From: Arthrobacter liuii
Lineage (GTDB): Bacteria > Actinomycetota > Actinomycetes > Actinomycetales > Micrococcaceae
Direction: 5' to 3'
Length of the DNA stretch: 64,000 nucleotides
NCBI RefSeq assembly: GCF_014639275.1
Contig: NZ_BMFW01000004.1
Coordinates: forward strand, 235,638 to 299,637
Below, one piece after another: positions 17,523 through 25,832 of the stretch. Both the position numbers and the translations under genes were made by a program. Under the pieces are notes generated by a model. It saw only the letters and a program-made list of their open reading frames with translations, did not search any database and had not been told where the DNA came from. How positions within the stretch are numbered: the stretch's first letter is position 1; every line of letters begins with the position of its first letter.

Positions 17523-19355
17523 GTGAGTGAAGCTGAGATCCAGGAACTACGCGCCTTGCTGGAAGAAGTGAACCGGCTGCAGCGAACCCTTAGACACGCC
17601 GAAGCTCGACACAGCGACACGATCGCGGGGGTGCTTCCCCGCCACCGAGACAGTGCAAGGAATCTCGTTCACTACGCGGAACTACGCAGGCATGACATCC
17701 GGGATCTCCAGTCCGGACTGGCGAAGCACGGGCTCTCGTCGCTGGGGCGCACTGAATCGAGCGTTGCGCAAGGTGTCGACACGGTCGCCAGGACTCTGGC
17801 GCGGCTGGTGTCCCGGGCGGACCTGCCGGACGTAGCGCCTGATTTCATCGACGGCGAAGAACTACTGGCCCGAAACGCCGTAAACCTCCTGGGACCTGAG
17901 CCGGAAGACCGCGGCACAAGGATCATGGTCACGTTGCCCAGCGAAGCCGCCCTGGACCCCGGTATCGTCCACGGAATGATAGAGCGCGGAATGGACCTGG
18001 CCCGCATCAACTGCGCACATGACACTCCGCAGTTCTGGCGGCAAATGATCGCCAACATCCGTGCGGCGGAGGATTCCACTGGCAAGCGGTGCCTGGTCTC
18101 CATGGACCTGGCCGGCCCCAAGCTGCGCACAGGACCCGTCCTCCCCGGCCCCCGCGTCCTGCGCATAAGGCCCGTCCGGAATGAAACCGGTGCCGTGGTG
18201 GCGCCGGCCAGGGTGTGGCTTGGACATCGTCCGGAAACGGGCCCCGCCGCCGCCGTTATCCCCGTCGAGGACGAGACGTGGGCCGCGGACTTGCGCGAGG
18301 GTCAAACGGTCAGCTTCCACGATGCCCGCGGCGCCCGCCGCACCCTTGTCGTCGAGCAGACAGGCCCGGAAGGGTGCTTGGCGACGCTTCAGGACACCAG
18401 CTATTTCGTCCCGGGAACCCGGCTCGAAACCGTGCCCGAATCGTCGTCCGGCAAGAAGACCACCCGCAAGAAATGGACCTCCACCCTTGTCGGCGACCTG
18501 CCGGCGCTTGAGCAGAGTCTCATGATCCGCCGGGGCGACACGGTCATCCTTAGCCGTGACCTCACTCCTGCCGACAGCCACACCGTCGGCAGGCACCGGA
18601 TCGGGTGCACCCTCCCGGGTGTATTCATGGATGTGAAACCTGGCGAACGGATCTGGTTCGACGACGGCAAAATCGGCGGGATCATCACCGAGGCCCGGGC
18701 CGACGGACTGACCGCAGAGATTGTCTCCGCGGCTCCAAAGGGCTCACGACTTCGTGCAGAAAAGGGCATCAACCTTCCCGACACGCGGCTGACCGTCCCG
18801 GCTCTAACGGGCCAGGACCTAGCTGACCTGGAGCACGTCAAGGAACTTGCCGACATTGTCAGCATGTCCTTTGTCCGCAGTGACGCCGACGTCCGCGATC
18901 TCCTGAGCCGCCTCGACCCGGAGCTGGACCGGACTCTCGACATCATGCTCAAGATCGAGACAGTGGCCGCGTTCGAAGCGCTGCCCAGTATTCTCCTGGA
19001 ACTGATGAAGTGGGCCGATGTGGGAGTCATGATCGCCCGCGGAGACCTCGCGGTGGAGGCCGGCTTCGAACGGCTGGCGGAAGTCCAGGAGGAGATTCTC
19101 TGGCTCTGCGAAGCCGCCCACGTCCCAGTCACCTGGGCCACCCAGGTCCTGGACACTCTGGCCCGGACCGGGATGCCGTCCCGGGCCGAGGTGACTGACG
19201 CTGCGATGGCCCAGCGCGCAGAGTGCGTCATGCTCAACAAGGGCCCGTTCATCAACGAAGCCATCAGCATGCTCGCGGATATTCTGAGCCGGATGAAAGA
19301 TCATACGCAGAAGAAACGCAGCCTGCTCCGGCGCCTCCGGGCCTGGGACCGATAG
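17523..19355 (+). CDS. Pyruvate-kinase-like protein lacking the C-terminal domain
   Basis: This 610-residue protein has a helical N-terminal extension of about 125 residues (SARNLVHYAELRRHDIRDLQ and GLSSLGRTES, residues 44-78). A pyruvate-kinase barrel follows. Recognisable blocks are MDLAGPKLRTG (about 193), FDDGKIGG (about 379), KGINLPD, SMSFVRSDADV, MLKIETVAAFEAL with the catalytic Lys at 477, MIARGDLAVE (about 502-511) and ATQVLDTLARTGMPSRAEVTDAAMA. The metal ligands are kept, but the end reads MLNKGPFINEA instead of MLSGETA, and the regulatory C-domain is absent. The region between about 200 and 370 is longer than a usual B domain. The GTG start follows CAGGAAGGA. The physiological substrate is uncertain. 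Confidence 0.82.
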   Translation: MSEAEIQELRALLEEVNRLQRTLRHAEARHSDTIAGVLPRHRDSARNLVHYAELRRHDIRDLQSGLAKHGLSSLGRTESSVAQGVDTVARTLARLVSRADLPDVAPDFIDGEELLARNAVNLLGPEPEDRGTRIMVTLPSEAALDPGIVHGMIERGMDLARINCAHDTPQFWRQMIANIRAAEDSTGKRCLVSMDLAGPKLRTGPVLPGPRVLRIRPVRNETGAVVAPARVWLGHRPETGPAAAVIPVEDETWAADLREGQTVSFHDARGARRTLVVEQTGPEGCLATLQDTSYFVPGTRLETVPESSSGKKTTRKKWTSTLVGDLPALEQSLMIRRGDTVILSRDLTPADSHTVGRHRIGCTLPGVFMDVKPGERIWFDDGKIGGIITEARADGLTAEIVSAAPKGSRLRAEKGINLPDTRLTVPALTGQDLADLEHVKELADIVSMSFVRSDADVRDLLSRLDPELDRTLDIMLKIETVAAFEALPSILLELMKWADVGVMIARGDLAVEAGFERLAEVQEEILWLCEAAHVPVTWATQVLDTLARTGMPSRAEVTDAAMAQRAECVMLNKGPFINEAISMLADILSRMKDHTQKKRSLLRRLRAWDR

Positions 19356-19404
19356 CGACCGGAACCCGCAGCCGCCGGTGGTGAGCCGACTCGGGATGCG
19401 GACC

Positions 19405-19629
19405 CTAGGGGACGTTCTGTGAGGTCTCCGACGTGAATTCGCGATGGAGGCGTGTTCTCGCTTCATGCTCAACCAAGGTAGGAATATAGCTTCTAATCCG
19501 GCCGTCAGCCAGAGACTCGTACTCCTCACCGACGATGCCGGCGATATGCGGCCTGGGCGCGTTTGGAAAGCGGCTCGACAGCCTGTCGACAACAGCACGG
19601 ACAATGATTTCCTTTTCCGCTTCGCTCAC
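19405..19629 (-). CDS. Small three-helix-bundle dimerisation-domain protein
   Basis: This 74-residue protein has three predicted helices: SEAEKEIIVRAVVDRLSSRF, HIAGIVGEEYESL and SYIPTLVEHEARTRLHREF. That pattern matches small actinobacterial three-helix-bundle proteins, found alone or at the ends of stress-related regulators. The GTG at 19627-19629 is preferred to upstream starts because a GGGGGA stretch precedes it and homologues begin at this point. It is convergent with the pyruvate-kinase-like gene, 49 bases away. Function unknown. Confidence 0.65.
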   Translation of the reverse strand: MSEAEKEIIVRAVVDRLSSRFPNAPRPHIAGIVGEEYESLADGRIRSYIPTLVEHEARTRLHREFTSETSQNVP

Positions 19630-20109
19630 CAAACCAGTTTCCCCCGGGCGCCGAACCGCAGGCAACCAAAACCGCGGAGCCGACGACACTATCCGGGCTT
19701 GTGGTGCGCCCGGATAACAAGGGGTTTAAGTCGGCTTGAAATTTCCGCAGGAACGCGTCACCGCAGCACCCCCGCGTTCACCTTGGCGCTGGCCACCACC
19801 TCGGCGTCGGCAGTCGACCTGTGCCTGACTCGACCCCGCTCGGCGCGTGTTTCCCGGGCACTCGACCGGGGTTGGTCAGGACAGCGACGCGGGTGGGCAA
19901 GTAGCAGTCAGGCGCGTGAGCGCGGCAGGGTCAAACGGCCCGCGGAGCCCCACCTGGCGGCAGTCAGCGGCGATGACCAGCAACGGCCGAATCGCTGTGT
20001 GGTCCTTCAGCGTCACCGACTGACCGGCCCGACGGCTTATCCTGAGTCTGTAGGGCGTGATCGTGGCGACCCCAGTCCCCTCCGGAGAGGGAAAATACAA
20101 GGAGGCGGC
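19630..20109. other. 480-base intergenic region with a hairpin
   Basis: No open frame here has normal codon use, and the long frame entering from 19444 is only read-through into the downstream lipoprotein gene. At 19690-19716 a 9-bp perfect stem (TATCCGGGC with GCCCGGATA) encloses nine bases. TTATCC near 20037 is a possible -10 box. AAGGAGG at 20099-20105 is the ribosome binding site of the next gene. Confidence 0.5.
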
Positions 20110-21870
20110 ATGCCGGTCCGGCGTCTGATGCAGTTGCTCATCGCCGCGTTGGCGGCTGCCCTGGTTCTTTCCGGCTGCTCGGGCAGCAGTGCCCCTTCCA
20201 TGGTGGTGGGGGAGGCAAAGCGCGGCGGGAGCGTGACGGTGGCTGAGGTGAACGCGTTCTCCTCCTTCAACCCGTACAGCGCCAACGGCAACACCGACAT
20301 CAATTCAAAGATTGGTGCCATCACGCACTCGGGCTTTTTCCACCTCGATGACGCCTCCAAAGTGGTCCGTAACGATAAGTTCGGGCATTTCGAGAAGGTC
20401 TCTGACCAGCCGCTCAAGGTGAAATACACGGTCAATGAAGGAGTCAAGTGGTCAGACGGTGCGCCCATCCGCGCTGCCGACCTCCTGTTGAGCTGGGCCG
20501 CAGGGTCGGGCTACTTCGACGATGTCGACCCCGCGGCCGGCAAAGGCACCAAGTACTTCTCGGTTGCCGCTGACACCACAGGCCTTGCCGGTACCCTGTT
20601 TCCCGAAATCGGGTCGGACGGACGTTCCATCACCATCGAGTACGCCGCACCGTACGCTGACTGGGAAGTAGCGTTCGACGTCGGACTCCCTGCCCACGTC
20701 GTCGCTGCCAAGAGCGGACTCAACGATGAGGAAGACCTGGTCAAGCTCCTCAAGGAGACGCCGCGTGGCAACCCGGAAAAGCCGGCGCCGAACCCCGCGC
20801 TCAAGAAAGTCAGCGACTTCTGGAACACCGGATTCGAGACTAAATCCGTTCCGGACGATCCGGCACTCTACCTGTCCAGCGGCCCCTACATCGTTCGCGA
20901 CATCGTGCCGGAAGTCTCCATGAAACTGGTCCGGAACCGGGACTACGTCTGGGGCCCGGAACCGTGGCTGGACGAGATCAACGTCAGGTTCACCGGGGCA
21001 GTGCCGGCGGCCGTTGATGCCCTGCGCACCGGCCAGGCCGACATCATCTCGCCCCAGCCCTCCGCTGCCACGGAAGATCTCCTCACCGGCCTGTCAGGCC
21101 AGGGCATCACTGTTGAACGGTACAAACAGTCCGGCTACGACCACCTGGACCTCAACTTCTCGGGCCCGTTTGCAGGCAAGGACGTACGTGTCGCCTTCCT
21201 CAAAACGGTCCCGCGGCAGGCCATCGTGGACGCCGTCGTGGGAGCACAGGTGCCGGACAACAAGCCGCTGGACTCGCAGGTGTTCCTGCCGGGCCAGCCA
21301 AAGTACGCGGATACGGCAAAGAACAACGGGTCGTCAAACTACGCCGAGGTGGACATCGATGCCGCCAAAGGCCTCCTGAAGGGCGCCACGCCCACAGTCC
21401 GGATTTTGTACAACCGGGACAATCCCAACCGCGCCAAGGCCTTCGGCTTGATCCGCGACTCCGCGGCACTCGCCGGGTTCCGGGTGGTCGACGGCGGGCA
21501 GGGCAGCGCAGACTGGGCCGCCGCGCTGAGCAGGGGCGGCTATGACGCCGCCTTGTCCGGATGGATCGGCACGGAGGCCGGCGTCAGCCGGGTGCCGCAG
21601 ATCTTCCGCACCGGGGCTGGCAGCAACTTCACGGGATATTCCGACGGCGGCGCGGACAAGGTGATGGAGCAATTGGCTGTGACCACGGACCTGGGCAAGC
21701 AGGACGAACTCCTGGCCGACATCGACAAGCGCGTTTGGGAGGACGCGTACGGCCTGCCGCTCTACCAAACCCCGGGAACAACTGCCTTCAGCTCACGCCT
21801 GGCCGGCGTGAAGACCAGCCCCGGCCCCCTTGGCGTGTGGTGGAACGTATCGGAGTGGCGGCTGTCCTAG
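20110..21870 (+). CDS. Family 5 (oligopeptide-type) ABC substrate-binding lipoprotein
   Basis: This is a 586-residue extracellular solute-binding protein. The signal peptide (MQLLIAALAAALVL) ends in the lipobox LSGC with Cys at position 23. Conserved SBP5 stretches are KVKYTVNEGVKWSDGAPIRAADLLLSW and a later SGPYIVRD. ATG 20110 follows AAGGAGG by five bases. A second SBP5 gene (22159) and the permease-ATPase genes lie downstream. This protein could feed the same importer with a different peptide or serve alone. The two binding proteins are only distantly alike in sequence, so a recent duplication is unlikely. Confidence 0.88.
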   Translation: MPVRRLMQLLIAALAAALVLSGCSGSSAPSMVVGEAKRGGSVTVAEVNAFSSFNPYSANGNTDINSKIGAITHSGFFHLDDASKVVRNDKFGHFEKVSDQPLKVKYTVNEGVKWSDGAPIRAADLLLSWAAGSGYFDDVDPAAGKGTKYFSVAADTTGLAGTLFPEIGSDGRSITIEYAAPYADWEVAFDVGLPAHVVAAKSGLNDEEDLVKLLKETPRGNPEKPAPNPALKKVSDFWNTGFETKSVPDDPALYLSSGPYIVRDIVPEVSMKLVRNRDYVWGPEPWLDEINVRFTGAVPAAVDALRTGQADIISPQPSAATEDLLTGLSGQGITVERYKQSGYDHLDLNFSGPFAGKDVRVAFLKTVPRQAIVDAVVGAQVPDNKPLDSQVFLPGQPKYADTAKNNGSSNYAEVDIDAAKGLLKGATPTVRILYNRDNPNRAKAFGLIRDSAALAGFRVVDGGQGSADWAAALSRGGYDAALSGWIGTEAGVSRVPQIFRTGAGSNFTGYSDGGADKVMEQLAVTTDLGKQDELLADIDKRVWEDAYGLPLYQTPGTTAFSSRLAGVKTSPGPLGVWWNVSEWRLS

Positions 21871-22125
21871 TGCAGCTGCGACCCCTTTAGGGTCCTTCGG
21901 CCCTTGCGGGGCTTCCACTCCGTCGATTCGCCGTTCAGCCTACCGCCGAGTAGCATGTGACGTGCCTAACTATCCACCCCTGTCAAGGGCAGTGGACTCT
22001 CCCGGTCACGGTTTGGCAACGGAGTACCAATATCTGGACTTTGTGCGGTTAGGCTAACTCGTATTGTGTAGGTCTCGTCACAGCGGTGAGCTGTGTCCGG
22101 CCTGCGGGGAAGCACAAGATTCCCC

Positions 22126-22154
22126 TATACATCTCTCCCACAACTCATAGGAGG
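22126..22154 (+). promoter_or_regulatory. Possible -10 box and strong ribosome binding site of the main peptide-binding gene
   Basis: TATACA at 22126-22131 is the best -10 candidate in the 288-base gap between the two binding-protein genes. AGGAGG at 22149-22154 lies five bases before ATG 22159. The gap suggests that the second binding protein and importer have their own promoter. Confidence 0.45.
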
Positions 22155-22158
22155 CGGA

Positions 22159-23844
22159 ATGCGTTTTACGCGCACTTCCAAAGCACTGGGCATCGTGGCA
22201 ATCACCGCGCTTGCCCTGACCGGGTGCGGCGCCGGCGGCGGCAGCACCGACGGGTCCAGCAATGCAGCTGGCGACCCGAACAAGGTCATCACGGCCTACA
22301 GCAACGAGCCACAAAACCCGCTGCTGCCTGCCAACACCAACGAGGTTTACGGCGGCCGCGTGGTGAACCTGCTCTTCGAAGGCCTTCGCAGCTACGATGC
22401 GAACGGCAAGGCAGTCAACGCACTCGCGGACTCCATCGAGTCTTCCGACGCCCAGAACTGGACCATCAAGGTCAAGCAGGGCCAGAAGTTCACCAACGGT
22501 GAGGCCATCACGGCCAAGACCTTCGTGGACTCCTGGAACTTCGCGGCAAACTCCAAGAACCTGCAGAACAACGGCTTCTTCTTCGAGTCCATCGCCGGTT
22601 ACGAAGATGTCTCAGCCGTGACCACTTCGAAGAGTGCGGATGGCAAGACCACCAGCACCCCTGCCCCCAAGGCCGACACCATGTCCGGCCTGAAGGCAAC
22701 CGATGACTCCACCATCACGGTCAAGCTCGCCCAGCCCGAAGCCGACTGGTCCCTGCGCCTTGGCTACTCCGCCTTCTACCCGCTGCCGGCAGCCGCCCTT
22801 GCGGACCCGAAGACCTACGGTGAAAACCCCGTGGGCAACGGACCGTACAAGTTCGACAAGCAGGGTTCCTGGGTTCACGACCAGTCCATCACGCTGGTGA
22901 AGAACCCCGATTACAACGGAACCCGCGCAGCCAAGAACGGCGGCGTCACGTTCAAGTTCTACACCGATCCGGGCCCCGCATACACGGACCTGCAGTCGGA
23001 CAACCTGGACGTCACCGACGTACTGCCGTCCAACGCACTGAAGACCTACGTCAATGATTTCCCGGACCGCAACGCCACCAAGGCTGTAGCCACCGATTCC
23101 ACCCTGAACATTCCGGGCTACAACCCGAACTTCCAGGGCGAGGCCGGCAAGCTGCGCCGCCAGGCACTGTCCTACGCCATCAACCGCGAGGAAATCGCGA
23201 AGGTGGTCTTCAACGGCACCCGCACGCCGGCCAAGGCTTTCGCTCCGCCGGTCATCGATGGCTTCAAGGAAGGCATCAAGGGCAGCGAAGTCCTGACGTT
23301 CGACGCCGCCAAGGCCAAGGACCTGTGGGCACAGGCCAACAAGATCCAGCCGTACGACGACTCCAAGCCGCTGCAGATTGCCTCCAACACCGATGGCGGC
23401 AACAAGGAATGGATCGACGCCGTAGCGAATGGCTTCAAGAACAACCTCGGGATCCAGGCTGAAATCCAGCCTTTCGCCAAGTTCGCCGAAGTCCTGAACC
23501 TGCGCAAGACCCAGCAGCTGCCGGGCCTGACCCGCGCCGGCTGGCAGGGTGACTACCCGTCGCTGTACAACTTCCTGGGACCTGTCTGGGCCACGGGCGC
23601 TTCCTCCAACTACGAGAAGTACTCGAACCCTGAGTTCGATAAGCTCCTCAAGGAGGGCCTGGCCGCCAAGAGCACGGACGAGGCTAACGCCAAGTTCAAC
23701 CAGGCACAGGAGATCCTGTTCCAGGACCTGCCCGGACTTCCGCTTTGGGACCAGGCACGCGCGATCGTATGGAGCAACAACGTCGTGAAGGCCGAGACTG
23801 GCTGGAACGGCGAAATCCTCTACTACGGCATCACGGCTAAGTAG
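22159..23844 (+). CDS. Oligopeptide ABC importer substrate-binding lipoprotein (OppA-like)
   Basis: This 561-residue SBP5 lipoprotein has the signal MRFTRTSKALGIVAITALALTGC with the lipid-modified Cys at 23. Family signatures include NWTIKVKQGQKFTNGEAITAKTFVDSWNFA, VGNGPYKF and RRQALSYAINREEIAKVVFNGT. It binds peptides or related solutes outside the membrane for the permeases encoded next. The start is fixed by AGGAGG just upstream. A stem-loop lies between this gene and the first permease. Codon use is strongly biased to preferred codons, consistent with high expression. Confidence 0.92.
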   Translation: MRFTRTSKALGIVAITALALTGCGAGGGSTDGSSNAAGDPNKVITAYSNEPQNPLLPANTNEVYGGRVVNLLFEGLRSYDANGKAVNALADSIESSDAQNWTIKVKQGQKFTNGEAITAKTFVDSWNFAANSKNLQNNGFFFESIAGYEDVSAVTTSKSADGKTTSTPAPKADTMSGLKATDDSTITVKLAQPEADWSLRLGYSAFYPLPAAALADPKTYGENPVGNGPYKFDKQGSWVHDQSITLVKNPDYNGTRAAKNGGVTFKFYTDPGPAYTDLQSDNLDVTDVLPSNALKTYVNDFPDRNATKAVATDSTLNIPGYNPNFQGEAGKLRRQALSYAINREEIAKVVFNGTRTPAKAFAPPVIDGFKEGIKGSEVLTFDAAKAKDLWAQANKIQPYDDSKPLQIASNTDGGNKEWIDAVANGFKNNLGIQAEIQPFAKFAEVLNLRKTQQLPGLTRAGWQGDYPSLYNFLGPVWATGASSNYEKYSNPEFDKLLKEGLAAKSTDEANAKFNQAQEILFQDLPGLPLWDQARAIVWSNNVVKAETGWNGEILYYGITAK

Positions 23845-23870
23845 TCCCAGATCTAACTTGCCGTCAGGCT

Positions 23871-23903
23871 GATGGGGGTTCCGGTCACGTCCGGGCCCCC
23901 ATT
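23871..23903 (+). other. Intraoperon stem-loop between binding protein and permease
   Basis: ATGGGGG pairs with CCCCCAT and CCGG with CCGG around a TCACGT loop. Such a stem after a binding-protein gene often stabilises its mRNA or weakens read-through, so that binding protein exceeds permease. That role is inferred. Confidence 0.55.
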
Positions 23904-23968
23904 GGCTTGTAACGGCAGGAAGGCATTCATGAACGCGTTTTCCCCCGTACCGGAAGGCAGGTAAGCCT

Positions 23969-24898
23969 GTGCTCCGGTTCATCCTTCGCCGACTCCTCCA
24001 GGTGATCCCTGTATTCCTCGGCACTACCCTCTTGGTGTACTACATGGTGTTCGCCCTGCCCGGTGACCCCATCGCCGCGCTGTTCGGCGACCGCCAGCCA
24101 CCCCAGGCTGTCATCGACACCCTCCGCAGCCAGTACCACCTCGATGAACCCTTCTGGGTCCAGTACGGGCTCTTCCTCAAGAACCTGTTCACCTTCAACC
24201 TGGGCAATGACTTCACCGGGCAGCCCATTGCCGCCAGCCTCGCACGGGTCTTCCCCGTGACAGCGATGCTGGCCATCGAGGCGCTGGCCATCCAGGCCAT
24301 TTTCGGCGTGGCGTTCGGTGTCTTCGCCGGCCTGCGCCGCGGCGGATGGTTCGACTCCACCGTCCTGGTGGCCTCCCTGGTGGTAATCGCCGTGCCCACC
24401 TTTGTCCTGGGCTTCGTTTTCCAACTCGTCTTTGGGGTGCAGCTTGGCTGGGCCAAACCCACCGTGGGCGCGACTGCGAACTGGGGCACGCTGCTGCTGC
24501 CGGCCGTGGTCCTGGGGCTCGTCTCATTCGCCTATGTTCTCCGGCTGACGCGGGCCTCGGTCAGCGAGAACATGAATGCCGATTACGTTCGGACCGCCAC
24601 CGCCAAGGGCCTTTCCCGCCCCCGGGTGGTCATGGGACACATCCTGCGCAACTCACTGATTCCCGTGGTGACCTATTTGGGCGCCAACCTGGGCGCATTG
24701 ATGGGCGGTGCCATCGTCACCGAAGGCATCTTCAACGTCCCGGGCGTCGGCAACAAGCTCTACCAGGCCGTCCTGCGCAGTGAGGGCCCCACGATCGTGT
24801 CCATCGTCAGCGTGCTGGTGCTGGTCTTCGTCGTCGCCAACCTGCTCGTAGACCTGCTGTACGCCTGGCTTGATCCAAGGATTCGTTATGACCAGTAA
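23969..24898 (+). CDS. Oligopeptide ABC importer permease (OppB/DppB-like)
   Basis: This is a 309-residue permease with six predicted helices. The first is RRLLQVIPVFLGTTLLVYYMV. FALPGDPIAALFGDRQPP is the conserved periplasmic loop, and the EAA loop reads YVRTATAKGLSRPRVVMGHILRNSLIPVVTY. These are hallmarks of the DppB/OppB family. The GTG start follows GGCAGGTAAG. It overlaps the next permease by 11 bases, so the two are coupled. Confidence 0.93.
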   Translation: MLRFILRRLLQVIPVFLGTTLLVYYMVFALPGDPIAALFGDRQPPQAVIDTLRSQYHLDEPFWVQYGLFLKNLFTFNLGNDFTGQPIAASLARVFPVTAMLAIEALAIQAIFGVAFGVFAGLRRGGWFDSTVLVASLVVIAVPTFVLGFVFQLVFGVQLGWAKPTVGATANWGTLLLPAVVLGLVSFAYVLRLTRASVSENMNADYVRTATAKGLSRPRVVMGHILRNSLIPVVTYLGANLGALMGGAIVTEGIFNVPGVGNKLYQAVLRSEGPTIVSIVSVLVLVFVVANLLVDLLYAWLDPRIRYDQ

Positions 24899-25832
24899 TA
24901 ACAGCCACTTTGTGGCCCCCGTAGACGAGACGCCGTTGCTGGCAACGGATGCAGTGAAGACCGACCATGCGCCGCTCAGCCTGTGGTCGGACGCCTGGCG
25001 GAAGCTCCGCCGTCGTCCGCTGTTCATCATTTCCGCGCTGCTCATCCTGGCACTGGTGGTCGTGGCATTGTTCCCGGGCCTTTTCTCGTCCGTACCACCG
25101 AACGACGCCTGCGAACTGGGCAACTCGGAAGGCGGCCCCACCGCTGGCCACCCATTCGGTTTCACTTTCCAGGGTTGCGACATCTACTCGCGCGTCATTC
25201 ATGGCACCCAAGCCTCACTGTCGGTCGGAATCCTGTCAGTCCTGTGCGTGCTTATTATCGGTGTCACTTTTGGTGCCGTCGCTGGGTACTACGGTGGCTG
25301 GGTTGATTCCGTGCTTGCACGCCTGGGCGACATTTTCTTCGCCCTGCCCCTGGTCCTCGGTGCGCTGGTCATCACCCAGCTTCCGTTCTTCAGGGAAAAC
25401 AAGAGCGTCTGGACCGTGGTCTTCGTCATCTCACTGCTGGCGTGGCCGCAGATGGCCCGCATCACCCGCGGCGCCGTCATCGAGGTGCGCAACGCCGACT
25501 TCGTAACGGCTGCCCAGGCCCTTGGTGTTTCGAAGTTCCGCGCGCTCCTGCGGCACGTGCTGCCGAACGCCTTGGCTCCCATCATCGTCCTGGCCACCCT
25601 GGAACTGGGCGTTTTCATCGTTGCCGAGGCCACCCTGTCCTTCCTGGGCATCGGTCTGCCGCAGAGCATCATGTCCTGGGGCAATGACATTGCCGGTGCC
25701 CAGGCCTCCATCCGGACCCATCCGCAGATCATGCTCTACCCTGCGGCGGCGCTGTCCATCACCGTGCTGAGCTTCATCATGCTCGGCGATGCTGTCCGGG
25801 ACGCCCTTGATCCGAAGAGCCGCCAGCGATGA
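24888..25832 (+). CDS. Oligopeptide ABC importer permease (OppC/DppC-like)
   Basis: This is a 314-residue permease. The N-terminal cytosolic tail leads to WRKLRRRPLFIISALLILALVVVALFPGLF, typical of DppC/OppC, and the EAA loop is FVTAAQALGVSKFRALLRHVLPNALAP. ATG 24888 is chosen over an earlier in-frame ATC/ATG region because homologues begin near here and it gives a short overlap with the first permease. It ends in an ATGA overlap with the ATPase gene. Confidence 0.93.
   Translation: MTSNNSHFVAPVDETPLLATDAVKTDHAPLSLWSDAWRKLRRRPLFIISALLILALVVVALFPGLFSSVPPNDACELGNSEGGPTAGHPFGFTFQGCDIYSRVIHGTQASLSVGILSVLCVLIIGVTFGAVAGYYGGWVDSVLARLGDIFFALPLVLGALVITQLPFFRENKSVWTVVFVISLLAWPQMARITRGAVIEVRNADFVTAAQALGVSKFRALLRHVLPNALAPIIVLATLELGVFIVAEATLSFLGIGLPQSIMSWGNDIAGAQASIRTHPQIMLYPAAALSITVLSFIMLGDAVRDALDPKSRQR

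Noticed and set aside
19444..20109. Upstream extension of the first peptide-binding lipoprotein
   Set aside because: The lipoprotein signal begins at 20110 after AAGGAGG, and upstream codon use is poor.
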